NCBI RefSeq assembly: GCF_003688285.1
Contig: NZ_RCNT01000008.1
Span: 124,001 to 188,000, forward strand
Reading direction: 5' to 3'
DNA length: 64,000 nucleotides
From: Rhodophyticola porphyridii
GTDB taxonomy: Bacteria > Pseudomonadota > Alphaproteobacteria > Rhodobacterales > Rhodobacteraceae
Position 1 is the first letter of the stretch; each line of letters opens with the position of its first letter. A model generated the notes under the pieces. The model did no database searches and had not been told where the DNA came from. It saw nothing but the letters and a program-made list of their open reading frames with translations. Position numbers and translations under genes: made by a program. This document shows, in pieces, positions 17,788 through 28,454 of the stretch.

Positions 17788-18201
17788 TCACGCACCCACC
17801 TCTGGCGCGCGCAGGAACTGGACGCCATTGATCTGCCATCCGGCCTCCGTTTCGATCATCTGATAGCCAAGGACATGGACCCGGCCCTGACAGTCGGTCA
17901 CCTGAACGCGCTGGACGACAAGCCCGCCAAGTGTCTGCAGATCAAGGTAGTCGATCCGGCCCGGACGCCAGACCATCGGATATCCCTCCCGGACCATGCG
18001 TCCGAAATTCTCGGGCGTCTGGAACAGGCGCTGAATATTGGGGCTGGCGTATTGCCATGCCGTGGCGACGTCATCTGCCAGAAACGCCTCGAACTGGCTC
18101 TGAATGGTGGATTCGATGGCCGGGTTCGGGGCGAGAACCTCCTGCGCCTGCGCCCAGGCCGCAGCCCAGATGAGGCCGAGCGTCAGAATAAATCGCCGCA
18201 T
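17788..18201 (-). CDS. DUF4864 domain secreted protein
   Basis: 137 residues. The signal peptide is residues 1-19 (ending in WAQAQ). The mature part matches the DUF4864 family, an NTF2-like fold: IESTIQSQFEAFLADDVATAWQYASPNIQRLFQTPENFGRMVREGYPMVWRP, then LGYQMIETEAGWQINGVQFLR. Periplasmic, function unknown. A hairpin (17711-17732) lies beyond its stop but has no U tract. Confidence 0.85.
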   Translation of the reverse strand: MRRFILTLGLIWAAAWAQAQEVLAPNPAIESTIQSQFEAFLADDVATAWQYASPNIQRLFQTPENFGRMVREGYPMVWRPGRIDYLDLQTLGGLVVQRVQVTDCQGRVHVLGYQMIETEAGWQINGVQFLRAPEVGA

Positions 18202-18300
18202 TGGTCCGTCCTTCCCGCACCGTCTTCGGATATGGAGAAGGGTAGACCGCGCAAGGATCCGGTCAAACCCGCCTTGGCGGCCCGTCGCCCGATGCGTCGG

Positions 18301-19881
18301 TCAGGCGGCGAGGGTCCCGGCCAGCCCGTCCTCGATCAGCCCGATGGTCTCGGCCACGCCGTAAAGCGCTACGAACCCGCCAAATCGCGGCCCTTGGCTT
18401 GCGCCCAGAAGCACTTCGTAAAGCGCCTTGAACCAGTCTCGCAGCGGTTCGAACCCGTGATCCTTGCCCACCGCGAAGACGATTGTCTGCAACGCCTCGT
18501 CGTCCTGCGGGCCATCATAGGCGGCCAGACGGTCGGCCAGGTCGCGCATCGCCGCGGCTTCTTTTTCGTCGGGCAGACGGAACACCTTATGCGGCTTCAC
18601 AAAGTCATTGTAGTACCGCACAGCAAAGCCTGCCGCCTGATCGAGGTCGGGGTGGGTCTCGGCGCTGGCATCGGGCGCATATCTGCGGATGAAGCCCCAA
18701 AGCGCCTCCTTGTCCTCAGCATGGGCGACGGATGCCAGATTGAGCAGCATCGCGAAGCTGACCACCATGTTCGAGGCCGGCACGTTGTGGCCGTGGATAT
18801 GGAACACGGGGTTGTTCAGCCGCGCCGCGGTGTCCTGCCCCGCATAGGCGCGCAATTGCTGATGATATTCGTCCACCGCCTTCGGGATCACGTCGAAATA
18901 CATCCGCTTGGCGGTTTTCGGTTTTTGATACATGAAGTAGCTCAGGCTCTCCGTCGAAGCGTAGGACAACCACTCGTCGATGCTGATCCCGTTGCCCGTG
19001 GACTTCGAAATCTTCTGCCCGTTTTCATCAAGGAACAGCTCATAGGTGAACACTTCGGGCGGCTTGCCGCCGAGCTTCGAGCAGATGGCGGAGTAGATCG
19101 CCGTGTTGGGGGCATGCTCCTTGCCATAGCTTTCCCAATCGACGCCAAGCGCGGCCCAGCGCGCCCCGAAATCCGGCTTCCATTGAAGCTTGACGTTGCC
19201 ACCGGTCACGGGGAGCGTCCATTCGCGCCCCTCAGCGTCGTCGAAGGTTACCGTCCCCTCGCCTGCATCCACATGCTTGATCGGCACATAGAGCACACGC
19301 CCGGTTTCCGGGTGGATCGGCAGGAAGATCGAATAGGTCTGCTGACGTTCCTCGCGCAGGGATTTGAGCATCACCGCCATCAGGTCATCATAGCGTTCCG
19401 CCGCGCGCAGAAGCGTTTCATCGAAGGCACCGGAGCGATAGAACTCGCGGGCGGAATAGAACTCGTACTCGAAGCCGAACGTGTCCAGAAAACGGCGCAG
19501 CATGGCGTTGTTGTGATGGCCGAAGCTCTCGTGCTCGCCGAACGGATCGGGGACGCTCGTCAGGGGCATCTGCAGGTATTCGGCCAACATCTCCTGGTTC
19601 GGCACGTTGTCGGGCACCTTCCGCATCCCGTCCATGTCGTCCGAAAAGCAGATCAGCTTGGTGGGGATATCCGACAGGATCTCGAACGCGCGGCGCACCA
19701 TGGTCGTTCGCAACACTTCGCCGAAAGTGCCGATATGGGGCAAGCCGCTTGGACCGTAGCCGGTTTCGAACAGCACATAGCCTTTTTCGGGCGGGCCATT
19801 TTCATAGCGTTTGACCAGACGGCGCGCCTCCTCGAAAGGCCAGGCCTTGGAGTTGAGTGCGGTCTCGCGCAGATCGGTCAT
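18301..19881 (-). CDS. lysS: Lysyl-tRNA synthetase, class I
   Basis: About 526 residues. The ATG at 19881 is preferred because GGAAG sits 6 nt upstream; an ATG two codons earlier (19887) is possible. It charges tRNA-Lys. Class I signatures, numbered from 19887, are a HIGH-type [10 protein letters not shown] at about 48-57 and KISKS at about 292-296. The Rossmann and alpha-helix-cage parts are complete. It is the archaeal-type LysRS1 found in most alphaproteobacteria, unrelated in fold to the usual bacterial class II enzyme. It stands alone and is divergent from the TerB-like gene. Confidence 0.95.
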   Translation of the reverse strand: MTDLRETALNSKAWPFEEARRLVKRYENGPPEKGYVLFETGYGPSGLPHIGTFGEVLRTTMVRRAFEILSDIPTKLICFSDDMDGMRKVPDNVPNQEMLAEYLQMPLTSVPDPFGEHESFGHHNNAMLRRFLDTFGFEYEFYSAREFYRSGAFDETLLRAAERYDDLMAVMLKSLREERQQTYSIFLPIHPETGRVLYVPIKHVDAGEGTVTFDDAEGREWTLPVTGGNVKLQWKPDFGARWAALGVDWESYGKEHAPNTAIYSAICSKLGGKPPEVFTYELFLDENGQKISKSTGNGISIDEWLSYASTESLSYFMYQKPKTAKRMYFDVIPKAVDEYHQQLRAYAGQDTAARLNNPVFHIHGHNVPASNMVVSFAMLLNLASVAHAEDKEALWGFIRRYAPDASAETHPDLDQAAGFAVRYYNDFVKPHKVFRLPDEKEAAAMRDLADRLAAYDGPQDDEALQTIVFAVGKDHGFEPLRDWFKALYEVLLGASQGPRFGGFVALYGVAETIGLIEDGLAGTLAA

Positions 19882-19995
19882 TTTCATCTTCCATCGTTTA
19901 GCCGCGCCACCTTGCCGCGCGCCGCCTGCACCTATTGCCCCGCGGGCTCTGGGTCAATAAATTCCAATGACGCAAATGCCCACAGGAGCCCCAAC

Positions 19996-20415
19996 GTGAC
20001 CGATGATACCTCCCTTTCCGCGCAGGACGCGCTGGTTGCCGTCATGGTCGCCGTCTCGGTCTCCGATGAAACGATCCGAACCGCCGAGCTTGTCACCATC
20101 GAGGAGCTGGTAAACCACCTGCCCGTTTTCGCGGATTACGACACCGACAGGATGAAGCGCGTGTCGCAAACCGTGTTTGATCTGTTCGAGGAGGAAGACG
20201 GGCTGGACGCGCTTTTCGGGCTGATCAAGAACGCCCTGCCCGACCGGCTGTTCGAGACCGCCTACGCGCTGGCCTGCGACGTTGCCGCCGCCGACGGCCT
20301 GCTGCGGCAGACCGAACTCGAATTCCTGATGGAAATCCGCTACCAGCTCGATATCGACCGGCTCCATGCAGCCGCGATCGAACGCGGCGCGCGGGCAAGG
20401 CATATGGTGTTGTGA
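19996..20415 (+). CDS. TerB-like (tellurite resistance) family protein
   Basis: 139 residues, starting at a GTG at 19996 with AGGAG 8 nt upstream. An ATG just before it is in another frame and soon stops. All-helical TerB fold with two acidic motifs: SVSDETIRTAELVTIEELV and DVAAADGLLRQTELEFLMEI, the paired D-x-x-x-x-x-x-E metal-binding sites of the family. A role in tellurite resistance is only a family name. The real function is unknown. Confidence 0.85.
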   Translation: MTDDTSLSAQDALVAVMVAVSVSDETIRTAELVTIEELVNHLPVFADYDTDRMKRVSQTVFDLFEEEDGLDALFGLIKNALPDRLFETAYALACDVAAADGLLRQTELEFLMEIRYQLDIDRLHAAAIERGARARHMVL

Positions 20416-20502
20416 TCAGCCCCTGAACGGCGACGGGGCGGCCCTTTCGAACCACCCCGGGAATGCCAGCTGACGTGAGCTGCGGCTCAGATCTGTCGGA
20501 CG

Positions 20503-20784
20503 TTACCCGTCGTTGGCGGGCGGAGTTACGCGCAGGGTCGGCACTTCGATTTCTTGGGTCTCGGTCGTGACCTCGACTTCGGGAACTTCAACCTCGACAG
20601 TCTCGCTCTCCACTGCGATCTCGCCCACTTCGGCGTTGAACTCCGGCATCTGGCCACCTTCGACAGTCACGTCAACGTCCGGCAGGCGGGCTTCCTCCGT
20701 CTGGTCAATGTCAATCATGTAGATTGCGCTCACAATACCAATAGCTGCGACAGCCCCGATTGCGATGTATCCAGCGGTTTTCAT
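20503..20784 (-). CDS. Membrane-anchored Val/Glu-repeat hypothetical protein
   Basis: 93 residues. A single N-terminal transmembrane helix (about 4-25, GYIAIGAVAAIGIVSAIYMI) is followed by a short, very acidic tail with alternating Val/Glu/Pro: VDVTVEGGQMPEF, VEVEVPEVEVTTETQEIEV. This would lie in the periplasm as extended beta strands. An AAGGAG ribosome binding site is present. Similar short proteins occur in Rhodobacteraceae, but no function is known to me. Confidence 0.65.
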   Translation of the reverse strand: MKTAGYIAIGAVAAIGIVSAIYMIDIDQTEEARLPDVDVTVEGGQMPEFNAEVGEIAVESETVEVEVPEVEVTTETQEIEVPTLRVTPPANDG

Positions 20785-20924
20785 AACATACTCCTTTTTG
20801 ATCTTCGGGCTCTCAACAAGCCGGAACGCAAATTGGTTCCCCAGAATAATTATTGGAACCCAAACCCGGGTCGACCGCGTTCACCCCTCAGATACGCTTC
20901 TGTTCACATCACAAGGGAAACATC

Positions 20925-21113
20925 ATGGAATATGGTATTTTTGGCCTGCTGGTCCTGATCGCCAATATCTACGCGATCTACAACATAATCACTTCCGGCG
21001 CGTCGACCGCGGCGAAGGTCGTCTGGACGCTGGTCATTCTGATCCTGCCGGTTCTGGGCTTCATCGCCTGGCTGATCGCGGGTCCCAAGAGCGACGCAAG
21101 CGCCCGGGTGTAA
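20925..21113 (+). CDS. PLDc_N-type two-helix membrane protein
   Basis: 62 residues, starting MEYGIFGLLVLIANIYAIYN after AAGGGAAACATC. Two transmembrane helices (about 4-22 and 32-52) are joined by a short loop ITSGASTAAKVVW, ending in LIAGPKSDASARV. This is the PLD-nuclease N-terminal / YxxD-like mini membrane protein type, common and uncharacterised. It is followed closely by a strong terminator and divergent from the previous gene. Confidence 0.75.
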   Translation: MEYGIFGLLVLIANIYAIYNIITSGASTAAKVVWTLVILILPVLGFIAWLIAGPKSDASARV

Positions 21114-21135
21114 GTCATCCGTTTCGCACAAAGAC

Positions 21136-21168
21136 AAACCCGGCCCGGATCTCTCCGAGCCGGGTTTT
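21136..21168 (+). terminator. Intrinsic terminator
   Basis: AAACCCGGC (21136-21144) pairs with GCCGGGTTT (21159-21167), followed by T and C. The A-tract on the 5' side makes it work in both directions: it ends the small membrane-protein gene and, on the minus strand, the carboxypeptidase gene whose stop is 17 nt away. Confidence 0.85.
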
Positions 21169-21184
21169 CCGCATTTGAAAGCCC

Positions 21185-22663
21185 CTATGTGTAGAGAGCG
21201 GCCCATCGTTCGATCAATTGCTGCTGCAACCGCTTTGCGCGACGGGTGTAGCTACGCCCGCCCTCCGGGCGTTCCATCTGTGCCGGGTTCAATGCGCCGC
21301 GCCGATCCAGATCGGCACAGAATACTGCGAAGGCGAAGTCACGACCCGAGGGCGCGCGCGCATATCCCGCCAGCGAACTGACAAAATTCAGCGTTCCGGT
21401 CTTGGCCACAACCTCCACCGGATGATCCGGTTGCAGGTTGCCCTCGGCATCGCGCATCGGTATCGCCGTCATCAGGCGGCGCAGCATGCCATCGGCGCCC
21501 GCCGCCACCAGAGCCTGGGCCATGTCCTGCGGACGGACCCGGCTGGCCTCCCCCAGCCCGGAATGATCGACGAAGCTGGAGTTCCGCGCCGCAAGCCGGG
21601 ACCTCATCCAAGCGCTCATCTCGTTGGCCGACGCGCTGAGCGAGCCGGGCGCCGCGCCGCCTGCGTTGCTCGCGCTCAACCCCACCGCCTCGGCCGTGAT
21701 ATTGGTGGACCAGCGCATCATCCCTCGCAGGATGTCCTGCAACGGCTCGCTGACATGTTCGACCAACACGCTCCCGCCCTCGGGGGGCACGCCTTCGCCC
21801 GGCCCGTCAAGAACGATCCCGTTCGAGCGGGCCAATGTCTGGAACACATCGGCTGCGTAGAGATGCGGCTGGCGCACCGGCAGCCAGCGACTGCCGCCAT
21901 TGCCAAGCGCGCCGCGGGCAACGGTCCAGTTCTCCCGTCCTTCGCGCTGCTCATAGGTATACACGGGCACGTCGCGATCCGCGACACGCATCCGGGCAAG
22001 GCTGACCGCAGGGCGCAGCGTTTCCGAACGCGCATCCATCCGGACGGTATACTCCCCCTGCTCCCGCGCCCATTCGAAATGCACCCGGTTGAAGTTGAGA
22101 TTGAGCCCCGAAATCGCCGGGTTGTAGCCCACATGATCCGGCTGCTCCGGGTCGATCTCCCGCACATAGGGCAGCGCGCCGGTGGCCAGCATCAAGCGGC
22201 CCGTCACCTCGCGCAGACCGGCTTCCCTCAGCGCGATTGCCATCGCGCTCAATTGATCGGTTCCAAGCAGGGGATCGCCACCGCCGACCAGCCACAGATC
22301 ACCCTCCAGCCGGCCATTGGTGACCGGCCCGCCGGCGATCAGACGGGTCTGGAACCGGTAACCCGGCCCCAATCGGTCAAGTCCATAGGCGCAGGTGATC
22401 GCCTTGGCCACGCTTGCCGGCGGCATCCCGTAAAGCGGGCGTTCCACCTCCAGCATCTCGCCGGTGCGCGCATCGGCAACCGCATAGCCCACACGCCCGC
22501 CCAGCTCCGCCTGGGCGATCAAGTCGGACGGTGACGGGATCGCACGCCGCCACAGCCCGCTTGGACGGACCAGCGGCCTCAACGAGGTTTCGGGTGGCAT
22601 TGCAAAGCCGGGCTGCGCCAGCCCGGCCAATACACCACTCAAGAAAACCCGCCGAGAAACCAT
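21185..22663 (-). CDS. dacB: D-alanyl-D-alanine carboxypeptidase/endopeptidase (PBP4 family)
   Basis: 492 residues from MVSRRVFLSG, a Tat-like signal (SRRVFLSGVLAGLAQPGFA). S13-family serine peptidase that trims and opens peptidoglycan cross-links in the periplasm. Active-site motifs are SVAK (Ser84-Lys87), STN in MRWSTNITAEAV, and KTG in VVAKTGTLNF. The inserted domain between SxxK and SxN is normal for PBP4. A longer frame begins at 22720 but lacks a signal peptide at its start. It is followed by a bidirectional terminator. Confidence 0.92.
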   Translation of the reverse strand: MVSRRVFLSGVLAGLAQPGFAMPPETSLRPLVRPSGLWRRAIPSPSDLIAQAELGGRVGYAVADARTGEMLEVERPLYGMPPASVAKAITCAYGLDRLGPGYRFQTRLIAGGPVTNGRLEGDLWLVGGGDPLLGTDQLSAMAIALREAGLREVTGRLMLATGALPYVREIDPEQPDHVGYNPAISGLNLNFNRVHFEWAREQGEYTVRMDARSETLRPAVSLARMRVADRDVPVYTYEQREGRENWTVARGALGNGGSRWLPVRQPHLYAADVFQTLARSNGIVLDGPGEGVPPEGGSVLVEHVSEPLQDILRGMMRWSTNITAEAVGLSASNAGGAAPGSLSASANEMSAWMRSRLAARNSSFVDHSGLGEASRVRPQDMAQALVAAGADGMLRRLMTAIPMRDAEGNLQPDHPVEVVAKTGTLNFVSSLAGYARAPSGRDFAFAVFCADLDRRGALNPAQMERPEGGRSYTRRAKRLQQQLIERWAALYT

Positions 22664-22790
22664 TTCAAGAAAAACCCTGTCGCCGCATTCAACTAAACCG
22701 CAGCCCGGCGGGCGGCTCAACCCTTTCGGTGGTCACAAAAACCCCATATCCGGAATGGATGACATCCGGAACGCGGCGCACCGCACGCGA

Positions 22791-23402
22791 TCAACGCACC
22801 CAATCGCCCCGCGCCCGGATTTCGCTGGACGATACATCCAGCATTGGCACGTTCAGAAAGCACCACGCCGGCGGGTCCGACATCGCCAGGCGCGAGGCGG
22901 CGGCAGCCGGCAGCTTGTGGCGGCGGAAAACTTGCGCCGCCTTGGAAGTCCGTGCCGAAATGCGTTGCCCGGGTCGGGCCATCACGCCGACGGGCACGTT
23001 GCGCATGATCCATTCCCACCGCTGCCAGCGGTGGAAGCTCGCCAGATTGTCCGCGCCCATCAGCCAGACGAAGCGGACCCCGGGATAAAGCGCAAACATC
23101 CGCTCCAGCGTGGCGCCGGTGTACCGCGTGCCCAGACGGGCTTCGATATCCGTCACCTCTACCCTTGGGTGCCGCACAAGCGCCCGCGCCGCCGCCATCC
23201 GACGGTCCAGCCTTGCGGGCCCTTCTGCCTTGAGCGGATTGCCGGGCGACACCAGCCACCAGACCCGATCCAGCTCGAACCGCTTCAATGCCTCCCGGCT
23301 TACATGCACATGGCCTGCATGGGGCGGATCGAAGGACCCGCCGAAAAGACCCACCCGCATGCCGGGCCGCGCATTGGGAAAACCGCTTCGCAAGGGCCTC
23401 AC
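22791..23402 (-). CDS. nadD: Nicotinate-nucleotide adenylyltransferase
   Basis: 203 residues. It transfers AMP from ATP to nicotinate mononucleotide in NAD synthesis. The nucleotidyltransferase motif [18 protein letters not shown] (H-x-G-H) is near residue 18-35, and the C-terminal SSSEIRAR (ISSTxIR-type motif) is present. The 14-residue N-terminal extension before MRVGLFGG is seen in rhodobacterial NadD, so the longer start is kept. The usual rhodobacterial neighbours rsfS and rlmH are not here. Confidence 0.94.
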   Translation of the reverse strand: MRPLRSGFPNARPGMRVGLFGGSFDPPHAGHVHVSREALKRFELDRVWWLVSPGNPLKAEGPARLDRRMAAARALVRHPRVEVTDIEARLGTRYTGATLERMFALYPGVRFVWLMGADNLASFHRWQRWEWIMRNVPVGVMARPGQRISARTSKAAQVFRRHKLPAAAASRLAMSDPPAWCFLNVPMLDVSSSEIRARGDWVR

Positions 23403-23453
23403 CCCGTCGCATACCTGTCAAAACGGTCTGGTAGCAGCCCAACCCCTTGGGCG

Positions 23454-23487
23454 CAAAAGAAAAGGGGCGGCACGGATGCGCCGCCCC
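23454..23487 (-). terminator. Intrinsic terminator of the phosphoesterase gene
   Basis: On the minus strand GGGGCGGC and GCCGCCCC (23480-23487 and 23464-23471) form an 8-bp stem with an 8-nt loop, followed by TTTTCTTTTG. It lies 21 nt past the stop of the leftward phosphoesterase gene. Confidence 0.85.
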
Positions 23488-23507
23488 CTCGCGATGTCCG
23501 GGGCATG

Positions 23508-25490
23508 TCAGTTCGTGGGGTCTTCCCAGAGGCTGTTGTCCCATAGCGGCGCGGGCCGTTCACTGCGCACTTCGAAGGTGATCCGGTCCCGCCATTCGCG
23601 CCCGTGCTGATCGGTGGCGGTCACGGTGATCACATTGGCCCCCTCGGGCAGATCGGCGGGCATTTCCAGCCGCCAGAGGTGAGAGGAGCTGTCGGCGATC
23701 ATCCAGGCCTCGGCCGATTGCGGGACCGCGGGGCCGAACTGCCGGCCCTGCCAGATCTCGAAGCCCTGCGCCCGCGCATCACCCGATTGCGACTGCCACG
23801 CATAGCGCCCGACGGTCATCTGCCGCGGGACGGAGAACGGATCGGCATACTCCGCCCCGGTCAGAACATCCTCGCCATTGCCGGCCTGGGTCCGTGTCAT
23901 CTCCATCATCGGGCCATCACCGATCTGGGCCATCACACGGCTGTTCCGCGTTCCGTTCCAGACATTCGCCGTGAGATAGACGCCCTCCGCCAGCTCCTCC
24001 GGCGTGAACAGCTTCACATCGGCCAGATCGTTCACGGTCAGCGGCGGGGCGTCGGCGCTCGTGTCGCCCCGCGCCTCGGTCCAGGCGAACAGTTCGGTGA
24101 ACCAGTCGCGGAATTGCGGCGTGTTGAAGCTGAGCGCCATCTGCCGGTCGGGACTCTGGTTCGCGGCATGGAAGTTCACCACGAAATTCGAACCGTCGAA
24201 TTCCACGATCATGTAGCCCGGCGGTGTACCGCCCCGCGCAAAGGACAGCGGAGTGCCATCGAAGCTCAGATCGCCGAAGAACCAGTTCCCCGAGGGCGCG
24301 CCGCCCACCACGTGGTCAAAGGGCAACCGGGTGACGCCCACCTGCTCTTCCCAGCCCTGATACCACTCACCGGCGGCCAGATATTCGAACGTATGCGTGT
24401 GGCCCGAGAAGGAGACGGCGGGCCGCCCCGCCAGCATCTCGTGGATCTGGGCCAGATTGTCCGTCTGGTGCCGTCCGGTGTTGCTGTCGATGAAGGACAC
24501 GAACGGAATGTGATGCATCAGCACCACCAGATGGTCCTCAGGGACCAGCGCCAGCGTCGCCTCAAGCCAGGCCATCTGGTCGTCAGTTACCCGGCCGTTA
24601 TAGACCGTCCGCTCGGGGTCGGCACAGGCATCGCGCCCGCCGGGGCCGCTGTCTTCCGGACCGCAGGGATAGACCACGTTGTCCAGCGCCACGAAAAGCA
24701 CCTCGCCCATCTCGAAGCTGTAATAGTTGGGCCCATAGATCTGGCGCCAGCTATCGGCGGAATGTGCGTCGCTGGAGGCATCGAAGTCGAAATCATGGTT
24801 CCCGTGGATATAGTATTGCGGCAGGTCCAGCACCGAAAAGACATCCATGAACCGAGGCAGCAGGCTGAGATCGTCGCCCATGACATCGCCCAGCATCACC
24901 ATGCACGCCGCGTCGCTCAGATCGCGGTCCAAAAGGCTGTCCAGCACGCCGTCGCGGACATAGCCGACCTCGGTGTTCGAATAGGGCTGGGTATCGCCCA
25001 TCATCACACAGGAAAACGCCTCGTCGATACCCGTGCGGATCATCGGGAAATTGATCGCATCGGGCAGCGGACCGGTGGGTGCCAGCCCGCCGTAGCGCAA
25101 CGTCTCGGGCGTGCCTTCGGGTTTGTGATGGTAGAAGAACTGCGGAACGCCATGGACGTTCACCGGCACGTCCCACGCCGCCGGTTCGCTGACCATGACG
25201 GTCATGTTGTCGAATACAGGCAGGCGATAACTGCCATCGGGCCCGGTCTGGGTCACATCGCGCCCGTTCGACACGATCACGCCGCCCACACCGGGTTCGT
25301 CATCTTGGCGCATGCCGTCGCGGCTGAGATCGTGGAACACCACACCTGTCACCGTTTCGGCAGTGCTGCCGCTGCCCGGCACCACGTGAATATCTGCCAC
25401 ATAATCGGTCCGCGCCAAGGCCGGCGCAGCAATACTCAAAGAAACCGCCGCAAGCAAAGCTGCGCGGCCCGTGAAACGTCCTGGAGTCAT
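23508..25490 (-). CDS. Secreted calcineurin-like metallophosphoesterase
   Basis: 660 residues. The signal peptide ends around residue 26 (APALA-RTDY). A small beta domain (VTGVVFHDLSRDGMRQDDEPGVGGVIVSNGRDVTQTGPDGSYRL, SdrD-B/Cna-B-like) precedes the phosphoesterase core: MGDTQ, MLGDVMGDD, IHGNHDFD, VLMHHIPF and SFSGHTHTFEY, all expected metal ligands. The C-terminal part from about residue 430 is the metallophosphatase C-terminal beta domain. It acts in the periplasm or outside on an unknown phosphoester and ends in its own terminator. Confidence 0.9.
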   Translation of the reverse strand: MTPGRFTGRAALLAAVSLSIAAPALARTDYVADIHVVPGSGSTAETVTGVVFHDLSRDGMRQDDEPGVGGVIVSNGRDVTQTGPDGSYRLPVFDNMTVMVSEPAAWDVPVNVHGVPQFFYHHKPEGTPETLRYGGLAPTGPLPDAINFPMIRTGIDEAFSCVMMGDTQPYSNTEVGYVRDGVLDSLLDRDLSDAACMVMLGDVMGDDLSLLPRFMDVFSVLDLPQYYIHGNHDFDFDASSDAHSADSWRQIYGPNYYSFEMGEVLFVALDNVVYPCGPEDSGPGGRDACADPERTVYNGRVTDDQMAWLEATLALVPEDHLVVLMHHIPFVSFIDSNTGRHQTDNLAQIHEMLAGRPAVSFSGHTHTFEYLAAGEWYQGWEEQVGVTRLPFDHVVGGAPSGNWFFGDLSFDGTPLSFARGGTPPGYMIVEFDGSNFVVNFHAANQSPDRQMALSFNTPQFRDWFTELFAWTEARGDTSADAPPLTVNDLADVKLFTPEELAEGVYLTANVWNGTRNSRVMAQIGDGPMMEMTRTQAGNGEDVLTGAEYADPFSVPRQMTVGRYAWQSQSGDARAQGFEIWQGRQFGPAVPQSAEAWMIADSSSHLWRLEMPADLPEGANVITVTATDQHGREWRDRITFEVRSERPAPLWDNSLWEDPTN

Positions 25491-25667
25491 GGGTCACCTT
25501 CAGTTTTCAATGAAACGTGCCCGAGGAATGCAACCCCCCGGAGCCCCAAACCTGCACCCGCCGGATGACGCTGCCGTGTCAGAACGGACACGTCTGAATG
25601 AAACCGGCAGAAAGCCGCCCGACCGGGGGTCGCCGACCCCGGTATCGGGGCCGGCGGGGGATGCGCG

Positions 25668-25883
25668 CTAAAGATTGAATATGTTGATCCGGGGCGGCGG
25701 GTCGACCGACCGCGGAGGCCGGGCCTGCGGCAGCAGGCCCACATCATGGCGCAGATAGTCGGGGATATCGACCGGTGGCGGCAGATGCCGCTTGGCCGGT
25801 TTCAGACGGGCCAGCAGCCGACCAAGGATACGCAACACCGCGCCGGGGCTCCGGCGCCGCGGGTGAACGGATTGAGGTGTCAT
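25668..25883 (-). CDS. Small basic protein, DUF1127-like
   Basis: 71 residues from MTPQSVHP, chosen because GGAG lies 9 nt upstream; the frame also opens at 25919. The first half is basic (RRRSPGAVLRILGRLLARLKPAKR). The middle DIPDYLRHDVGLLPQ resembles the L-x-D-I-G-L core of DUF1127 proteins, which in Rhodobacter are small RNA-binding regulators. It lies 54 nt after an attenuator-like terminator preceded by a 16-codon leader ORF, suggesting regulated read-through. Confidence 0.55.
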   Translation of the reverse strand: MTPQSVHPRRRSPGAVLRILGRLLARLKPAKRHLPPPVDIPDYLRHDVGLLPQARPPRSVDPPPRINIFNL

Positions 25884-25936
25884 TTCGTGCTCTCCAATCA
25901 AAATGGAAAGCCGCCGCATGAGGTCGGAGAAAAATA

Positions 25937-25964
25937 GAAAAAGGCCGCGTCATGGGCGGCCTTC
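25937..25964 (-). terminator. Intrinsic terminator in the leader of the DUF1127-like gene (attenuator)
   Basis: On the minus strand AAGGCCGC (25963-25956), a 7-nt loop, then GCGGCCTT (25948-25941) and a run TTTCT. The 5' arm is equally complementary to the GCGGCCTT at 26008-26001 inside the leader ORF just upstream. The ten bases ACGCGGCCTT occur twice exactly 60 bp apart, giving mutually exclusive anti-terminator and terminator hairpins. Confidence 0.75.
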
Positions 25965-25991
25965 GAACAGGATTAGCTGATCGTGCCGCGT

Positions 25992-26042
25992 TTACGGGTC
26001 AAGGCCGCGTAGGGCCGTGCGGGTCACGATCATCAAGTCCAT
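25992..26042 (-). CDS. Putative 16-residue leader peptide
   Basis: ATG with GAGG 7 nt upstream encodes MDLMIVTRTALRGLDP then TAA. It is too short for normal gene calling. The last codons (CGC GGC CTT) are the alternative pairing partner of the terminator 5' arm 38 nt downstream, so ribosome position on this ORF could decide between terminator and anti-terminator. The peptide is not a run of one amino acid, although Leu/Ile/Val and Arg are frequent. Whether it is translated is inference. Confidence 0.5.
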   Translation of the reverse strand: MDLMIVTRTALRGLDP

Positions 26043-26243
26043 GGGTTTTCCTCGTCGAGGGGTTCAAGTGCGGGGTGCGTAGCGGGCGGGCTGAGTCGCT
26101 GCAACCCCTAATCTCGCGGGTGCCCCGCTCGGCAAAAAACCGCGGCCTCCGGGTTACCGCGAATTCGCGCCCGTGCGATTGCCCATTCCCGCCGGCCCAA
26201 GTAAAGAACGACGAAACCCCATTTTCCGAGTGGAGCATGACCC

Positions 26244-27899
<1,656 letters not shown>

Positions 27900-28330
27900 A
27901 CGCCCAGCGGCACCGGCAAGTGCAGAGCGCGGCGCTTGCCGGAAGGCGCGGGTGCGGTGTTCTCCGAGGAAACAGGTGCTGGCAGGCGGCTCTGACCCGG
28001 CACCTCGCGCCGTCGCGGCCTGCCACTTTCACCAAGACCATGTGATCGGGGCCGCCATGACATCACCGGTGATCCGGATTCTTTAGCGATAAAAGCCTGT
28101 CGATATCGTCCCTGTCGCGTCCGTCGTGGGCCGGCCGCATCCGTTGAGCAACCTCAGGGAGGGACTGCCGAAAAGCTCTCCAACTGCACCTCCAAGATTT
28201 TAGGATCGGGGCGGAGATCTGTGTATAGCTCGGCCATAACTCTCTAGGCTGGAACAACTTCAGTCCGGGTTTACGGAATCTGAAAATCAACCACCAGAGC
28301 GGAACGAATGCGCAGAAGTGTTTAGAGTAG
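27900..28330. other. Intergenic region between ettA and tRNA-Arg
   Basis: 431 bp with no supportable gene. Just after ettA there is a hairpin CCGGCAAG (27913-27920) / CTTGCCGG (27935-27942) without a U tract, which may be a weak terminator or mRNA 3' end. The stretch 28190-28330 is less GC-rich and probably carries the 3' flank of the leftward tRNA gene. Nothing else stands out. Confidence 0.5.
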
Positions 28331-28407
28331 TGGCGCGCTGGGGAGGATTCGAACCCCCGACCCCTTGATTCGTAGTCAAGTACTCTATCCAACTGAGCTA
28401 CCAGCGC
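28331..28407 (-). tRNA. tRNA-Arg (anticodon ACG)
   Basis: A 77-nt cloverleaf on the minus strand with encoded CCA. The acceptor GCGCTGG pairs with CCAGCGC, and the anticodon stem CTTGA/TCAAG holds loop CTACGAA. Anticodon ACG (read as ICG after deamination) decodes CGN codons, the main Arg codons in this high-GC genome. Confidence 0.97.
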
Positions 28408-28454
28408 GTGAGGCCGGGGTTTATCGCCCTGCCCCGATCAGTGCAAGGGGCAAT

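Noticed and set aside
17875-19995. Very long open frame opposite lysS
   Set aside because: It is the antisense of a well-supported synthetase in high-GC DNA. It has no ribosome binding site or recognisable domain; only its last part (from the GTG at 19996) is a real gene.
23604-25568. 654-codon open frame antisense to the phosphoesterase
   Set aside because: The opposite strand encodes a complete metallophosphoesterase with all metal ligands.
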